NCBI GenBank assembly: GCA_903904005.1
Contig: CAIVAR010000139.1
Coordinates: 22,727 to 86,726, forward strand
Length of the DNA: 64,000 nucleotides
Origin: an uncultured Anaeromyxobacter sp.
GTDB lineage: Bacteria > Myxococcota > Myxococcia > Myxococcales > Anaeromyxobacteraceae
Reading direction: 5' to 3'
The notes beneath the pieces were generated by a model. The model saw only the letters and a list, made by a program, of their open reading frames with translations. It was not told the DNA's origin and made no database searches. Position numbers and translations under genes: made by a program. Shown in pieces: positions 48,198 to 58,784 of the stretch. Position 1 is the first letter of the stretch, and every line of letters starts with the position of its first letter.

Positions 48198-48933
48198 GAT
48201 GCGAAGGATAGCACCCGACTCGCCAGCCTGGGCCCCGCCCCCGACGACGAAGGAGCTCCTGCTCTCCTGGTGCCTGGTCGTCGGCGGCATCGCGGCGGCT
48301 TCGGCGGTCGGGGCCGTGGAGCCCACCGGGCTCCTCCGTGCCAACCTGGCCGGGGTCGCCGCGCTCCTCTTCATCCTCGTCCCCGACCGGAAGATCCGGC
48401 TGCGGGGGGAGGGATGGCAGGACTACGCGCTGCCCTGGTGGGGCGCCGGGGATCGCCGGACGTGGCAGGCGTGGGGCAGGGGCGCCGCGACCGGCCTGGC
48501 CGTCTCGCTCGTGGTGCTCCCCGTCTTCGCGGCGGCACTCGTCGGAGGGGCACGCCTGGCCGGGTTCGAGGTCCGGTTCGTGCCCCGGGTCCCGCCGGGG
48601 TTCGTGCTCGCGGCCCTGGTCCAGTTCCTGGCGGTCGCCCTTCCGGAGGAGCTCTTCTACCGGGGCTGGATGCAGACCGCCTGGGCCCGCAAGGGGCCCG
48701 CCCGCACCGTGCTCGGGGCGCCCATCGGACCGGGCTTCCTGGCCACGCAGGCCCTCTTCGCGGCCGGACACCTGGTGTCGCTCCAGCCCTGGCGGCTCGC
48801 CACCTTCTTCCCCGCGCTCCTCTTCGGCTGGCTCCGGGCCCGCACCGGCGGGGTGGTCGCGCCGGCCGTGGCCCACACCCTCTCGAACCTGCTCGTGCTG
48901 TTCCTGGAGGCGAGCCTCGTCGGGCTCCGCTGA
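48196..48933 (+). CDS. CPBP/CAAX-type intramembrane metalloprotease
   Basis: 245 residues with about seven hydrophobic segments. Catalytic motifs: PEELFYRGW (EExxxR), a histidine in FAAGHLV, and VAHTLSN with His and Asn at the third site. This is the Rce1/CPBP family of membrane proteases; target unknown. Start at ATG 48196 (or 48199) overlaps head-to-head with the MEMO gene start by two bases. Followed after 13 bp by the dGTPase gene. Confidence 0.85.
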   Translation: MMRRIAPDSPAWAPPPTTKELLLSWCLVVGGIAAASAVGAVEPTGLLRANLAGVAALLFILVPDRKIRLRGEGWQDYALPWWGAGDRRTWQAWGRGAATGLAVSLVVLPVFAAALVGGARLAGFEVRFVPRVPPGFVLAALVQFLAVALPEELFYRGWMQTAWARKGPARTVLGAPIGPGFLATQALFAAGHLVSLQPWRLATFFPALLFGWLRARTGGVVAPAVAHTLSNLLVLFLEASLVGLR

Positions 48934-48946
48934 TTACATCCCATCC

Positions 48947-49993
48947 ATGCCCTCCACGATCCGCGCGATGCTCGAGGAGCAGGAGGCCCAGAGCCTCCAC
49001 CCCAGGGCCGCGTTCTCCCGGGAGACCCGGGGACGCGACCGCCCGGACGCCGAGGACGACATGCGCCCCGCCTTCCAGCGGGACCGGGATCGGATCCTCC
49101 ACTCCAAGTCCTTCCGGCGTCTCATGGGCAAGACCCAGGTCTTCCTCGCGCCCCGCGGTGACCACTACCGCAACCGGCTCACCCACACGCTGGAGGTCGC
49201 CCAGGTGGGGCGCTCCATCGCGCGCGCTCTCCGGCTCAACGAGATGCTCGTCGAGGCCATGGTGATGGGGCACGACCTCGGGCACACCCCCTTCGGGCAC
49301 GCCGGGGAGCGGGTGCTGAACGGGGTCGTCCCGCGGGGCTTCCACCACGTGCAGCAGTCGGTCCGGGTGGTCGAGGTGCTCGAGAAGGACGGCGAGGGGC
49401 TGAACCTCACCGTCGAGGTCCGCGACGGCATCCTCCGCCACTCCAAGGGGCGCGGCCAGGTGCTCATGGCCGGGGGCGCCAAGGCGCTCACGCTGGAGGC
49501 GGAGATCGTCCGCCTGGCCGACATCGTCGCCTACGTGAACCACGATCTCGACGACGCGGTCCGCGGAGGGCTCCTGCGGGGGGACGAGGTTCCCCGGGCC
49601 ATCGCCTCGGTGCTCGGCGACCGGCACTCGGTGCGCCTCCACACCCTCGTGGGGGACGTCATCCGGTCGTCGGACATCGACGGGGGCGGCCACATCGCCA
49701 TGTCCGGAGAGGTCCACGTGGCGCTGCTCGCGCTGCGCGACTTCCTCTACGCCCGCGTCTACGAGAACCCGGTGGTCCAGGACGAGTTCAAGAAGGCCCA
49801 GCACATCCTCGAGGACCTGCACCGCTGGTGCCTGGAGGACGGGGAGAGGCTGCGCGCCCGCTTCGGGGTGGTGCCCCGTCCGGGCGAGGACCTCCCCCGG
49901 GCCGTCGCCGACTTCCTCTCCGGGATGACCGACCGCTTCGCGATGGAGACCTGGGAGAAGGTCTTCGTTCCCCGGCCCTGGGCGATCGTTTGA
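48947..49993 (+). CDS. dgt: Deoxyguanosinetriphosphate triphosphohydrolase-like HD protein
   Basis: 348 residues, the short type of dGTPase. HD metal-site residues are in RNRLTHTLEVAQ, MGHDLGHTPFGHAGE and YVNHDLDDAV. It hydrolyses dNTPs to deoxynucleoside and triphosphate; substrate specificity is not readable here. Start ATG 48947 follows the protease stop. Its stop codon TGA overlaps the -35 element of the Hsp70 promoter. Confidence 0.9.
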   Translation: MPSTIRAMLEEQEAQSLHPRAAFSRETRGRDRPDAEDDMRPAFQRDRDRILHSKSFRRLMGKTQVFLAPRGDHYRNRLTHTLEVAQVGRSIARALRLNEMLVEAMVMGHDLGHTPFGHAGERVLNGVVPRGFHHVQQSVRVVEVLEKDGEGLNLTVEVRDGILRHSKGRGQVLMAGGAKALTLEAEIVRLADIVAYVNHDLDDAVRGGLLRGDEVPRAIASVLGDRHSVRLHTLVGDVIRSSDIDGGGHIAMSGEVHVALLALRDFLYARVYENPVVQDEFKKAQHILEDLHRWCLEDGERLRARFGVVPRPGEDLPRAVADFLSGMTDRFAMETWEKVFVPRPWAIV

Positions 49994-50019
49994 CAGTCCG
50001 TGCGGTGCGCGCCTACGAT
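49990..50019 (+). promoter_or_regulatory. Sigma-70 type promoter upstream of the Hsp70 gene
   Basis: TTGACA (49990-49995), an 18-bp spacer, then TACGAT (50014-50019); predicted start near 50026. The -35 is a perfect match and the -10 matches four of six. It overlaps the last codon of dgt and precedes GGAAGG and the ATG at 50046. This is the clearest promoter in the window. Confidence 0.6.
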
Positions 50020-50045
50020 CCCCGGACCCCTTTGACGGAAGGTCC

Positions 50046-51653
<1,608 letters not shown>

Positions 51654-51662
51654 GCCCCCACC

Positions 51663-52217
51663 GTGATGGACGACGCCTTCCGCATCGAGGTCGAGACGCT
51701 GGCCGGAGCCCTCGACCACCTCGACTACTTCGCCGTCCTCAAGCTCGCGCCGGAGGTGACGCCGGCCGAGATCCGCGCCGCCTACCACCGGGAGTCGCGC
51801 GTCTACCACCCGGATCGGTACGCCGCGGTCGACGAGCCGGAGTTCCGCGACCGGGTGGGGCGGATCTACCGGCGCATCAACGAGGCCTACACGGTGCTTC
51901 GCGACGACGCCCGGCGCAGGAAGTACGCCGCCGACATGGCCGGTCCCGATCGTCTCCGCAAGCTGCGCTTCTCCGAGGACGACGAGGCTGCCATCAAGGA
52001 CGCCCAGAAGAAGCGGGCCGTCGAGCAGCTGGGGCTCACCCCCAACGGACGGAAGTTCTACGCGGCGGGGCTCGCCGACGCCCAGGCCGGCCGATGGGAG
52101 GGGGTCGAGCGAAACATGAAGATGGCGCTCGCCTACGAGCCCGGCAACGAGCGTTTCAAGGAGTTGCTCGTCCAGGCCGAGAAGAACCGGCCCAAGCACG
52201 ACTTCCGGATCAAGTAG
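51663..52217 (+). CDS. J-domain protein, partner of the adjacent Hsp70
   Basis: 184 residues from GTG (ATG one codon later). J domain at residues 18-87 with H49-P50-D51 (YHPDRY), then a TPR-like helical pair (GLADAQAGRWEGVERNMKMALAYEPGNERFKELL). No Gly/Phe region and no zinc fingers, so it is a specialised J protein. Its position points to stimulation of the lidless Hsp70. Client unknown. Confidence 0.85.
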   Translation: MMDDAFRIEVETLAGALDHLDYFAVLKLAPEVTPAEIRAAYHRESRVYHPDRYAAVDEPEFRDRVGRIYRRINEAYTVLRDDARRRKYAADMAGPDRLRKLRFSEDDEAAIKDAQKKRAVEQLGLTPNGRKFYAAGLADAQAGRWEGVERNMKMALAYEPGNERFKELLVQAEKNRPKHDFRIK

Positions 52218-52222
52218 GCGAC

Positions 52223-52936
52223 TTGGTCCTCGACGCGTCCCTGCTCGCCGTCCTCGTCGTCGCCGCCGTCCTCGGCGCGCTTTCCGGGCTGCTCCGTCCT
52301 CTCTTCCTCTTCGCCGGCGCGGCGCTGGGCTGGCTGGCGGCACGCCACCTCGCCGAGCCCGTCGGCCGGATCCTGGCCTCGGTCGTCCCGGCGTCGGCCG
52401 CCCGGCCGGCGGCGGCGGTCCTGCTCTTCCTCCTCGTGGCCGGCCTCGTCGCCTACCTGGGTCGGCGCCTGTCGAGGAACCGCGAGGGGGAGGGGCGCCC
52501 GCTCGATCGGGCCGCGGGGGCGCTCCTGGCGGGGATGGCGGCTGCCGCCACCGCCTGGGTGGGGCTCGCCGTGGCCGAGGCCGCCGCGCCCAGCCTGCCG
52601 GCCGGCTGGCAGGCCGCCCTCTCCCGGAGCGATCTCGCCGCGCTGGTGCGGGAGAACGACCTGCTCGGCGACTGGCGGCGGCGGGCCGAGACGGGGCTCG
52701 CGACGCTGCTCCGGGTGGCCGGTGCGCCCGGAGCCGACGCCCGGCTCTCCGGCGACCCCGACCTCCGGCTGCTCCTCCAGGACCCTCGCGTCCGGGCCCT
52801 CGTGGAGGAGGCGCGGGCGACCGGGCAGGAGGGGGCGCGGCGGTCGCCCGAGGCGCTCCGGTTGCTGTCGGATCCGGACTTCCGGGCGCGCCTGGAGGCG
52901 GCGCAGGAGCGGCTGGACCGCCGCCCCGCACGCTAG
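52223..52936 (+). CDS. CvpA-like membrane protein
   Basis: 237 residues from a TTG start. Four membrane segments in the first 135 residues, with GALSGLLRPLFLFAGAALGWLAARHLAEPV as a CvpA/colicin V production-like start. The C-terminal 100 residues are soluble, Arg-rich and helical (DPRVRALVEEARATG). The ribosome site is weak. Function in this module is unknown; membership is inferred from the tight operon. Confidence 0.6.
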   Translation: MVLDASLLAVLVVAAVLGALSGLLRPLFLFAGAALGWLAARHLAEPVGRILASVVPASAARPAAAVLLFLLVAGLVAYLGRRLSRNREGEGRPLDRAAGALLAGMAAAATAWVGLAVAEAAAPSLPAGWQAALSRSDLAALVRENDLLGDWRRRAETGLATLLRVAGAPGADARLSGDPDLRLLLQDPRVRALVEEARATGQEGARRSPEALRLLSDPDFRARLEAAQERLDRRPAR

Positions 52937-52942
52937 CTGAAG

Positions 52943-54091
52943 CTACTTGCCCTTGCGGGACGACCGGCCGACGTCGCGCATCGCGTCGGATCCCGGGTGG
53001 CGCTTCTCGTGGGCCTGCTGGAGGTTCCGGTAGAGGCCGTCGAGCCGATCGAGGATGCGCCGGTGCTTGCGGGGCTTCCGGGTGGAGAGGGCGTAGGCGA
53101 AGACGATGGGGGCCGAGATGGTGGAGTCGGAGTAGACCACCACGTGGTTCTTCAGCATGTCGGCCTGCACCTTGCCCCAGCTGATGGCCTCGCTCGGGGT
53201 GGCCCCGGAGAGCCCGCCCCACTGGGGCGAGTCGGTGGAGATCTGCAGCACGAACTCGTGGCCGCCCCGGTTCAGGTCGAGGATCTGCCAGAGCGTGGGC
53301 TGCGTCTGGAGGTAGAAGTTCTTCGGCGACCCGCCGCCCAGGATCACCACGCCGTTGACGTCGGCGTCGTAGACGATGGCGGTCGACTCGAGCACGTCGA
53401 GGTCGGGGTCGATGGTGGTCTCGCCCCCGCGCAGCTTCATGGCCGCGACGTTCATGCCGATGGAGGAGTCGCCCGGCGAGCTCGTGAAGATCGGCACCCG
53501 GCACTTGGCGGCGGTGGCCACCCAGGACTTCTGGGGCTGGGGTGCGTTCCGGAGGACGAGCTGCCCCAGGTAGTCGTGGAGGCGGGCGGTGGAGATGTGT
53601 CCGCGCAGCTCCGGGGGCGCCTTCTCGAGCGCCTCCCGGACGAAGGCGTCGGTGTCGAGCAGCGAGTCCTCGGTGATGAAGACGTCGTAGATGCGCTCGA
53701 TCCCGGCTCGGTAGAGCTCCCGGTCGTCGACCTGGAAGTGCCCCTGGACCACCGGCAGCTCCAGCGCGAAGTGGAGGTCGTGGTAGAGGTTCGCGCCGGT
53801 CGACACGACGAGGTCCACGAAGCCGGCCTCGATCATGGCCTGGATGGCCCCGCCGAGCCCCGCCGGCGCCATCGCCCCGGTCACCGTGAGGGCGATGGTC
53901 GCGTTGGCGTCGATCATCCGGCCGAAGAGGTCGCATGCCTCGGCGAGACGCCCCCCGTTGAAGGCGCCGGCCCGGCGGTACACGTCGACGAGGTCGACCA
54001 CCGACATGCCCTTGCGGAGCCGCATGGGCTCCACGGGGGGACGGGAGAGGTAGCGCTTGCGCAGCTGGCGCGGGGTGGGCTTCTTGGCCAT
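52943..54091 (-). CDS. Deoxyhypusine synthase family protein (bacterial DHS-like)
   Basis: 382 residues. Conserved DHS elements: FGRMIDANATIALTVTGAM, VVSTGANLYHDLHFAL, ILGGGSPKNFYLQTQP, and the active-site lysine K307 in SEAISWGKVQAD, which matches the human Lys329 region. Bacteria have no eIF5A, so family members make homospermidine or related polyamines from spermidine (inference for this one). The substrate-binding sites appear intact. It is divergent from the CvpA-like gene (convergent ends, 6 bp apart) and 35 bp downstream of an Rrf2 regulator on the same strand. Confidence 0.85.
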   Translation of the reverse strand: MAKKPTPRQLRKRYLSRPPVEPMRLRKGMSVVDLVDVYRRAGAFNGGRLAEACDLFGRMIDANATIALTVTGAMAPAGLGGAIQAMIEAGFVDLVVSTGANLYHDLHFALELPVVQGHFQVDDRELYRAGIERIYDVFITEDSLLDTDAFVREALEKAPPELRGHISTARLHDYLGQLVLRNAPQPQKSWVATAAKCRVPIFTSSPGDSSIGMNVAAMKLRGGETTIDPDLDVLESTAIVYDADVNGVVILGGGSPKNFYLQTQPTLWQILDLNRGGHEFVLQISTDSPQWGGLSGATPSEAISWGKVQADMLKNHVVVYSDSTISAPIVFAYALSTRKPRKHRRILDRLDGLYRNLQQAHEKRHPGSDAMRDVGRSSRKGK

Positions 54092-54126
54092 GGTGGAGCG
54101 TCCCGGAGGGCCGGAACGGCCCTGTC

Positions 54127-54609
54127 TCAAGGGCTCGGCGAGGCGGAGGCGGTGCTGCTGGGGAGGTTCACCGGGGCGGCCTCGACGGGATGCCTCGGCC
54201 GGTCGGCGATCGAGGCGAGGGTGGTCCGGCGGAAGACGTCGAGCATCCGCTCCTGCCCCTCCCGCCAGACGTCGGACATGGCGCAGACCGGCTGCCGTGA
54301 GCAGGCGTCGTCCTCGTCGAGGCATACGTTGACCGCCACCGGCCCCTCGGCGGCCTCGATGATCTCGAGCACGTTGATGAAATCGGCCGACCGGGCCAGC
54401 TTGTAGCCCCCGTGCGGCCCCCGGGTGGAGCGCACGATGCCCTGATCGACCAGTGTCTTCAGGATCTTGGCGAGGAAGTCCTCCGGGACGCCCATTTGCC
54501 GCCCGATCTCCCGGAAAGGGACGACCGTCCCGTCGGTGATGGAGGCCAGGTGGATCATCGCCCGGATGGCGTAGTCGATCTTCCTGGAGATGCGGAGGAC
54601 ATGCTGCAT
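54127..54609 (-). CDS. Rrf2-family transcriptional regulator with Fe-S-type cysteines
   Basis: 160 residues. An N-terminal winged helix (RKIDYAIRAMIHLA, GVPEDFLAKILKTLVDQGIV) is followed by C96-x6-C103-x5-C109, the three-Cys pattern of Fe-S-binding Rrf2 proteins such as IscR. AGGGAG precedes ATG 54609; the 33-codon upstream extension is a shadow. It may sense iron, redox or sulfur stress and act on the divergent PHP promoter. Targets unknown. Confidence 0.88.
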   Translation of the reverse strand: MQHVLRISRKIDYAIRAMIHLASITDGTVVPFREIGRQMGVPEDFLAKILKTLVDQGIVRSTRGPHGGYKLARSADFINVLEIIEAAEGPVAVNVCLDEDDACSRQPVCAMSDVWREGQERMLDVFRRTTLASIADRPRHPVEAAPVNLPSSTASASPSP

Positions 54610-54618
54610 CGGGACTCC

Positions 54619-54647
54619 CTGGCACCCCGTTCGACGGGGGTTATAAG
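54619..54647 (+). promoter_or_regulatory. Promoter and dyad in the Rrf2/PHP gap
   Basis: CTGGCA (54619-54624), 17 bp, TATAAG (54642-54647): a good sigma-70 match that would start transcription only about two bases before the GTG of the PHP gene, hence a nearly leaderless message. The spacer contains CCCCGT-TCG-ACGGGG (54625-54639), a dyad placed to block polymerase, as for an Rrf2-type repressor. Confidence 0.5.
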
Positions 54648-54655
54648 AGGGCGGC

Positions 54656-55507
54656 GTGACAACCGACCCAGGCAGGCACGGTATCATCGACATCATCGAC
54701 CTGCACACTCATTCTACCGCGTCCGACGGGCAGTATACCCCGATGGAGGTAGCCGCCAGGGTGGCGAAGGCCGGAACGCGGGCCTGGGCCCTCACCGACC
54801 ACGACACCGTGGCGGGGCTTCTGGTGGCGGCCGAGGCGGCGAGGGGGCTCGGCGTCCGCTTCGTCCCGGGCATCGAGCTCTCGGCGCTCCTCGACCAGCG
54901 GGAGGTGCACGTCCTCGGTCACTTCGTCGACCCGGTGCACCCGGAACTCCAGGCCTTCGAGGACGAGCTGGCCGACAACCGGCGGGGGCGCGTCCGCAGG
55001 ATCATCGCGCTGCTCGCCCGGAACGGGGTGACGGTGACCGAGGAGGCCATCCTCGCCTGCAGCGGTGGGAAGACCATCGGCCGCCCCCACGTGGCGCGGG
55101 CCATGGTCGAGGCGGGGGCCGTCGCGACCGTGAAGGAGGCCTTCGACCGGTACCTCGGCGAGGGGCAACCGGCCTACGTCGGGAGGTTCCGGCTGACGGC
55201 CGAGGACGCGGTGGCGATGATCCGCCGGTCCGGGGGGGTGGCGACGCTGGCGCACCCGGGCATCTCCAAGGTCCAGCCCCGGGAGCTCACCCGCCTCCGC
55301 AAGATGGGGTTCGACGGGGTGGAGGCGGACCACCCCGACCACCCGGCCGAGCAGGCGGCGCGCTTCCGGGAGTCGGCGGCGGCCGTCGACCTGGTCTGCA
55401 CCGCGGGGAGCGACTTCCACGGCGAGGCGGTCGCGCCCGGCCGGTTCCTCGGCACGTCGCGGATGGCGATGGGGGAGCTCGACCGGCTGGAGGCGCGGCG
55501 CTCCTGA
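54656..55507 (+). CDS. PHP-domain phosphoesterase
   Basis: 283 residues, GTG start. Metal-site motifs DLHTHSTASDG, LTDHDT, GIELSA, AHPG and GSDFHG form the PHP trinuclear site. Sequence like the RNase AM / YciV group that removes 5'-phosphates from short RNA or 3',5'-bisphosphates; other phosphatase roles are possible. Cytosolic. Convergent with nuoN. Confidence 0.88.
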   Translation: MTTDPGRHGIIDIIDLHTHSTASDGQYTPMEVAARVAKAGTRAWALTDHDTVAGLLVAAEAARGLGVRFVPGIELSALLDQREVHVLGHFVDPVHPELQAFEDELADNRRGRVRRIIALLARNGVTVTEEAILACSGGKTIGRPHVARAMVEAGAVATVKEAFDRYLGEGQPAYVGRFRLTAEDAVAMIRRSGGVATLAHPGISKVQPRELTRLRKMGFDGVEADHPDHPAEQAARFRESAAAVDLVCTAGSDFHGEAVAPGRFLGTSRMAMGELDRLEARRS

Positions 55508-55529
55508 CGGGGAGGCGCCGCGCTCCGGG

Positions 55530-57065
55530 TCAGCCGCGGTAGAAGCTGCCCAGCGAGAGCCGGGTCCAGTCCATGATCGGCGTGACCCAGATGCCGAAGA
55601 GGACCGTGGCCGTGGCGAAGCCGGCCAGCAACCACTTGTACGAGGTCGGGTAGGTGACCGGCGTCTCGGAGAGCGGGGCCTCGAAGAACATCGCCCGCAG
55701 GACCCGCGCGTAGTAGTAGAGCGCCACCGCCGTGTTGAGCGCGGCGATGATGGCGAGCACCGCGTACCAGGTGCCGCCCGGCCCCGGGACCCGGTCGAGC
55801 ACGGCGATGAAGAGCCAGTACTTCCCGGTGAACCCGATGGAGGGCGGGAGCCCCGTCAGCGCGAAGAGGAAGACGGCCATCGACACCGCGGCGAGCGGTG
55901 CGCGGTGCGCCAGTCCCCGGAACTCGAAGATGGTCGGGGACCCGGTGAAGCGCTCGACCACGATGACGGCCAGGAAGGCCCCCAGGTTCATGATCAGGTA
56001 GGCGAGCATGTAGACCATGACCGCCTGGGTGCCCACGAAGGAGTTGGCGGCGAGCCCCATGAGCGCGTAGCCGGCGTGCGCGATGGACGAGTAGGCCAGC
56101 AGTCGCTTCAGGTTGGTCTGGGGCAGCGCCGTGAAGTTGCCGAGCGTCATGGTCACGGCGGAGAGCACGCCCACCACGGCCGGCCAGGGAACGTTCCCCA
56201 CCGCCACCGAGAGCCCCATCATCGAGCCGCGGACGTCGAGGGAGCCCCACAGCAGCCGGACGGCGAGCGCGAAGCCGGCCGCCTTGGGGCCGGTGGAGAG
56301 GAAGGCCGTGAAGGGCGTGGGAGCGCCCTCGTAGACGTCGGGCGCCCACATGTGCCAGGGCACTGCGGCGATCTTGTAGCCCACGCCCGAGGAGACCAGC
56401 ACCACCGCCAGGATGAGGCCGAGCCGGTAGGGGAGGGTGGAGGGCAGGGCCTGGATGGCCGCGGCGAAGCGGGTGATGTCCGTCGTGCCGAGCAGGCCGT
56501 ACAGGTAGCTCATGCCGAAGAGCATCGCTCCGGAGGCCACGCCGCCGAAGATGACGTACTTCAGGGCCGCCTCGGCCGCCTTGCGGTCGCCCTTGGAGTA
56601 GCCGGCCAGCGCGTAGCTCACCATCGAGACCAGCTCGATGGACATGTAGATCATCAGGAGATCGGTGGCGCTCGCCATGAGGAACAGGCCGAGCACGATG
56701 CTGACGAGCAGCGCGAAGAACGGGCCGATGCGGGAGGGCGGGTAGGCGCGGGACGGGCCGGCGATGAGCACGGTCAGCGCGCCACCGGCCAGGAAGATCC
56801 ACTTGAAGAAGTTCGCGAAGGCGTCGTTCGCGATCATCCCGTTGAAGAGGGACTGGGGCGTCCCGGGCTGCACGGCGAGCAGGGCCGCCGACAGGCCGAA
56901 GACGGTCAGCGTGGCGATCGAGAGGAGGCGGGCCCGCGACTGGCTCCTGCGCCACACGATGTCGAGCAGGAAGAGGGCGAGCGTGCCGATGGTGAGCACG
57001 AGCTCGGGGCGGAACCACCCCGCGCTGCGCACGTTCTCGGCGACGAGGAAGGGCTGGATGTCCAT
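55530..57065 (-). CDS. nuoN: NADH-quinone oxidoreductase subunit N
   Basis: 511 residues with 13-14 predicted membrane spans, an antiporter-like proton channel. Motifs SYALAGYSKGDRKAAEAALKYV, LKRLLAYSSIAHAGYALMG and a conserved Lys/Glu array typical of NuoN. Last gene of the complex I operon. 18 bp after nuoM. No unusual features. Confidence 0.95.
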   Translation of the reverse strand: MDIQPFLVAENVRSAGWFRPELVLTIGTLALFLLDIVWRRSQSRARLLSIATLTVFGLSAALLAVQPGTPQSLFNGMIANDAFANFFKWIFLAGGALTVLIAGPSRAYPPSRIGPFFALLVSIVLGLFLMASATDLLMIYMSIELVSMVSYALAGYSKGDRKAAEAALKYVIFGGVASGAMLFGMSYLYGLLGTTDITRFAAAIQALPSTLPYRLGLILAVVLVSSGVGYKIAAVPWHMWAPDVYEGAPTPFTAFLSTGPKAAGFALAVRLLWGSLDVRGSMMGLSVAVGNVPWPAVVGVLSAVTMTLGNFTALPQTNLKRLLAYSSIAHAGYALMGLAANSFVGTQAVMVYMLAYLIMNLGAFLAVIVVERFTGSPTIFEFRGLAHRAPLAAVSMAVFLFALTGLPPSIGFTGKYWLFIAVLDRVPGPGGTWYAVLAIIAALNTAVALYYYARVLRAMFFEAPLSETPVTYPTSYKWLLAGFATATVLFGIWVTPIMDWTRLSLGSFYRG

Positions 57066-57083
57066 CGTGCGGTCTCCGCCTCC

Positions 57084-58772
57084 CTACACCGGGCGCAGGT
57101 TCTGGATGAGAAGCTGCAGCGCGGGGTTGATCGCGTTCAGGATGAACTGCGGGTAAAATCCAAGGAAGAGCATGATGGCCGCCAGCGGGTAGAGCGTGAG
57201 ACGCTCGCGCCAGTTCACGTCGGGGAAGCCGACGTAGGCCGTGTTGAGCTTGCCCAGGAAGACCCGCTGCATGGCCCACAGGTAGTAGGCCGCCGTGATG
57301 ATGACCGCGGTGGCCGAGATGACCGTGAAGGTCAGGTAGACCGGGAAGCTGCCCGCCAGAACCATGAACTCGGGGATGAACCCGGCCAGGCCGGGGAGGC
57401 CCAGCGAGGCGAAGAAGGCGAGCCCGGTGAGGCCGGCGTACTCGGGGAGCTCCTTGGCCAGGCCGCCGAAGCGGTCCATGTCGCGGTGGTGGGCGCGGTC
57501 GTAGATCACGCCCACGAGGAGGAAGAGTGCCGGGCTGATGATGCCGTGGGTGAACATGTTGTACACCGCGCCGGAGATGGCGAGCGGGGTCATGGCCGCC
57601 ATGCCGAGCAGGGTGAAGCCCATGTGCGACACGGAGGAGTAGGCCACCAGCTTCTTGATGTCCCGCTGCGCCAGCGCCACGTAGGCGGCGTAGATGATGT
57701 TGATGACGCCGAAGACCGCGATGCCGTTGGCGGCCCATTCGGTGGCGTCGGGCAGCATCGTGTAGTTGAAGCGCAGGATGCCGTACGGCCCCATCTTCAG
57801 CAGGATGCCGGCCAGGATGACCGAGATGGGGGTGGGCGCCTCGACGTGGGCGTCGGGCAACCAGGTGTGGAACGGGAACATCGGGATCTTGATGGCAAAC
57901 CCGATGAACAAGGCCACGAAGACGATCTTGGAGAAGGCCACGCCCAGGATGGGGAGCGCGGTGGCGAACTGCCCGGCCCGCCCCTGCGCGGCCAGCTCGA
58001 GCAGGTTGAAGGTGTGCTTGGCCGAGAGGGTGCCGTCGGCGAGCACGGCCGGCAGGCTGCGGTAGTAGACGGCGATGATGGCGAGCAGCATGAGCACCGA
58101 GCCCGCCAGGGTGTAGAGGAAGAACTTGATGGCCGCGTACTCCCGGCGCGGGCCGCCCCAGACGCCGATGAGGAAGTACATCGGCAGGAGCATGACCTCC
58201 CAGAACACGTAGAAGAGGAACATGTCGAGGGAGACGAAGGTGCCCATCATGCCGGTCATGAGGAGCAGCAGCAGGATCATGTAGCCGGGCACCATCCGCA
58301 CCGAGAAGTGCTTGGGGTGGTGCTCGTCGTTCCCGTGCCCGTGGTCGTCCTCGTCCATCCCGGCCAGGTGGATGGACTTCTCGCCCCCCTGCCACCAGGG
58401 CATGGACGCGATGGCCGCCACGAAGGAGATGAGCCCGGTGAGGAGCACCATCGAGATGGAGAGCCCGTCGACGCCGACGAACCACTCGACGTTGAAGGGG
58501 CGGATCCACACCCCCCGGCTCACCATCTGCACCCCGGTGGCCTTGCCCTGGACGAGCAGCCCCGGCCCGGTGGGGTCGAACCAGTGCCAGGCCAGGAAGG
58601 ACGTCAGCATCATGAGGAAGCTGGCGGCGAGCGTCACCCAGCGGGCGGACTGGTCGACGAACCTCTTCGGGAGGTCGAGGAAGTGCCGCAGGACCATCAG
58701 CGCCAGGATGATGGCGGCGCCGATGACCGGGAGGAATGTGGCCCAAACCAGCACGTTGTCGGGGCGGATCAT
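57084..58772 (-). CDS. nuoM: NADH-quinone oxidoreductase subunit M
   Basis: 562 residues, 14 membrane spans; MFLFYVFWEVMLLPMYFLIG and DIKKLVAYSSVSHMGFTLLG are typical of NuoM. An unusual acidic/His-rich loop DEDDHGHGNDEHHPKHF occurs around residue 147, which is absent in E. coli NuoM and may bind metal. The start MIRPDNVLVWATFLP is normal. Between nuoL and nuoN in the operon. Confidence 0.95.
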   Translation of the reverse strand: MIRPDNVLVWATFLPVIGAAIILALMVLRHFLDLPKRFVDQSARWVTLAASFLMMLTSFLAWHWFDPTGPGLLVQGKATGVQMVSRGVWIRPFNVEWFVGVDGLSISMVLLTGLISFVAAIASMPWWQGGEKSIHLAGMDEDDHGHGNDEHHPKHFSVRMVPGYMILLLLLMTGMMGTFVSLDMFLFYVFWEVMLLPMYFLIGVWGGPRREYAAIKFFLYTLAGSVLMLLAIIAVYYRSLPAVLADGTLSAKHTFNLLELAAQGRAGQFATALPILGVAFSKIVFVALFIGFAIKIPMFPFHTWLPDAHVEAPTPISVILAGILLKMGPYGILRFNYTMLPDATEWAANGIAVFGVINIIYAAYVALAQRDIKKLVAYSSVSHMGFTLLGMAAMTPLAISGAVYNMFTHGIISPALFLLVGVIYDRAHHRDMDRFGGLAKELPEYAGLTGLAFFASLGLPGLAGFIPEFMVLAGSFPVYLTFTVISATAVIITAAYYLWAMQRVFLGKLNTAYVGFPDVNWRERLTLYPLAAIMLFLGFYPQFILNAINPALQLLIQNLRPV

Positions 58773-58784
58773 GAAGCCGATCTC

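Noticed and set aside
52943..54091. A eukaryote-type hypusination system
   Set aside because: No eIF5A or deoxyhypusine hydroxylase is visible, and bacterial homologues are known to act in polyamine metabolism.
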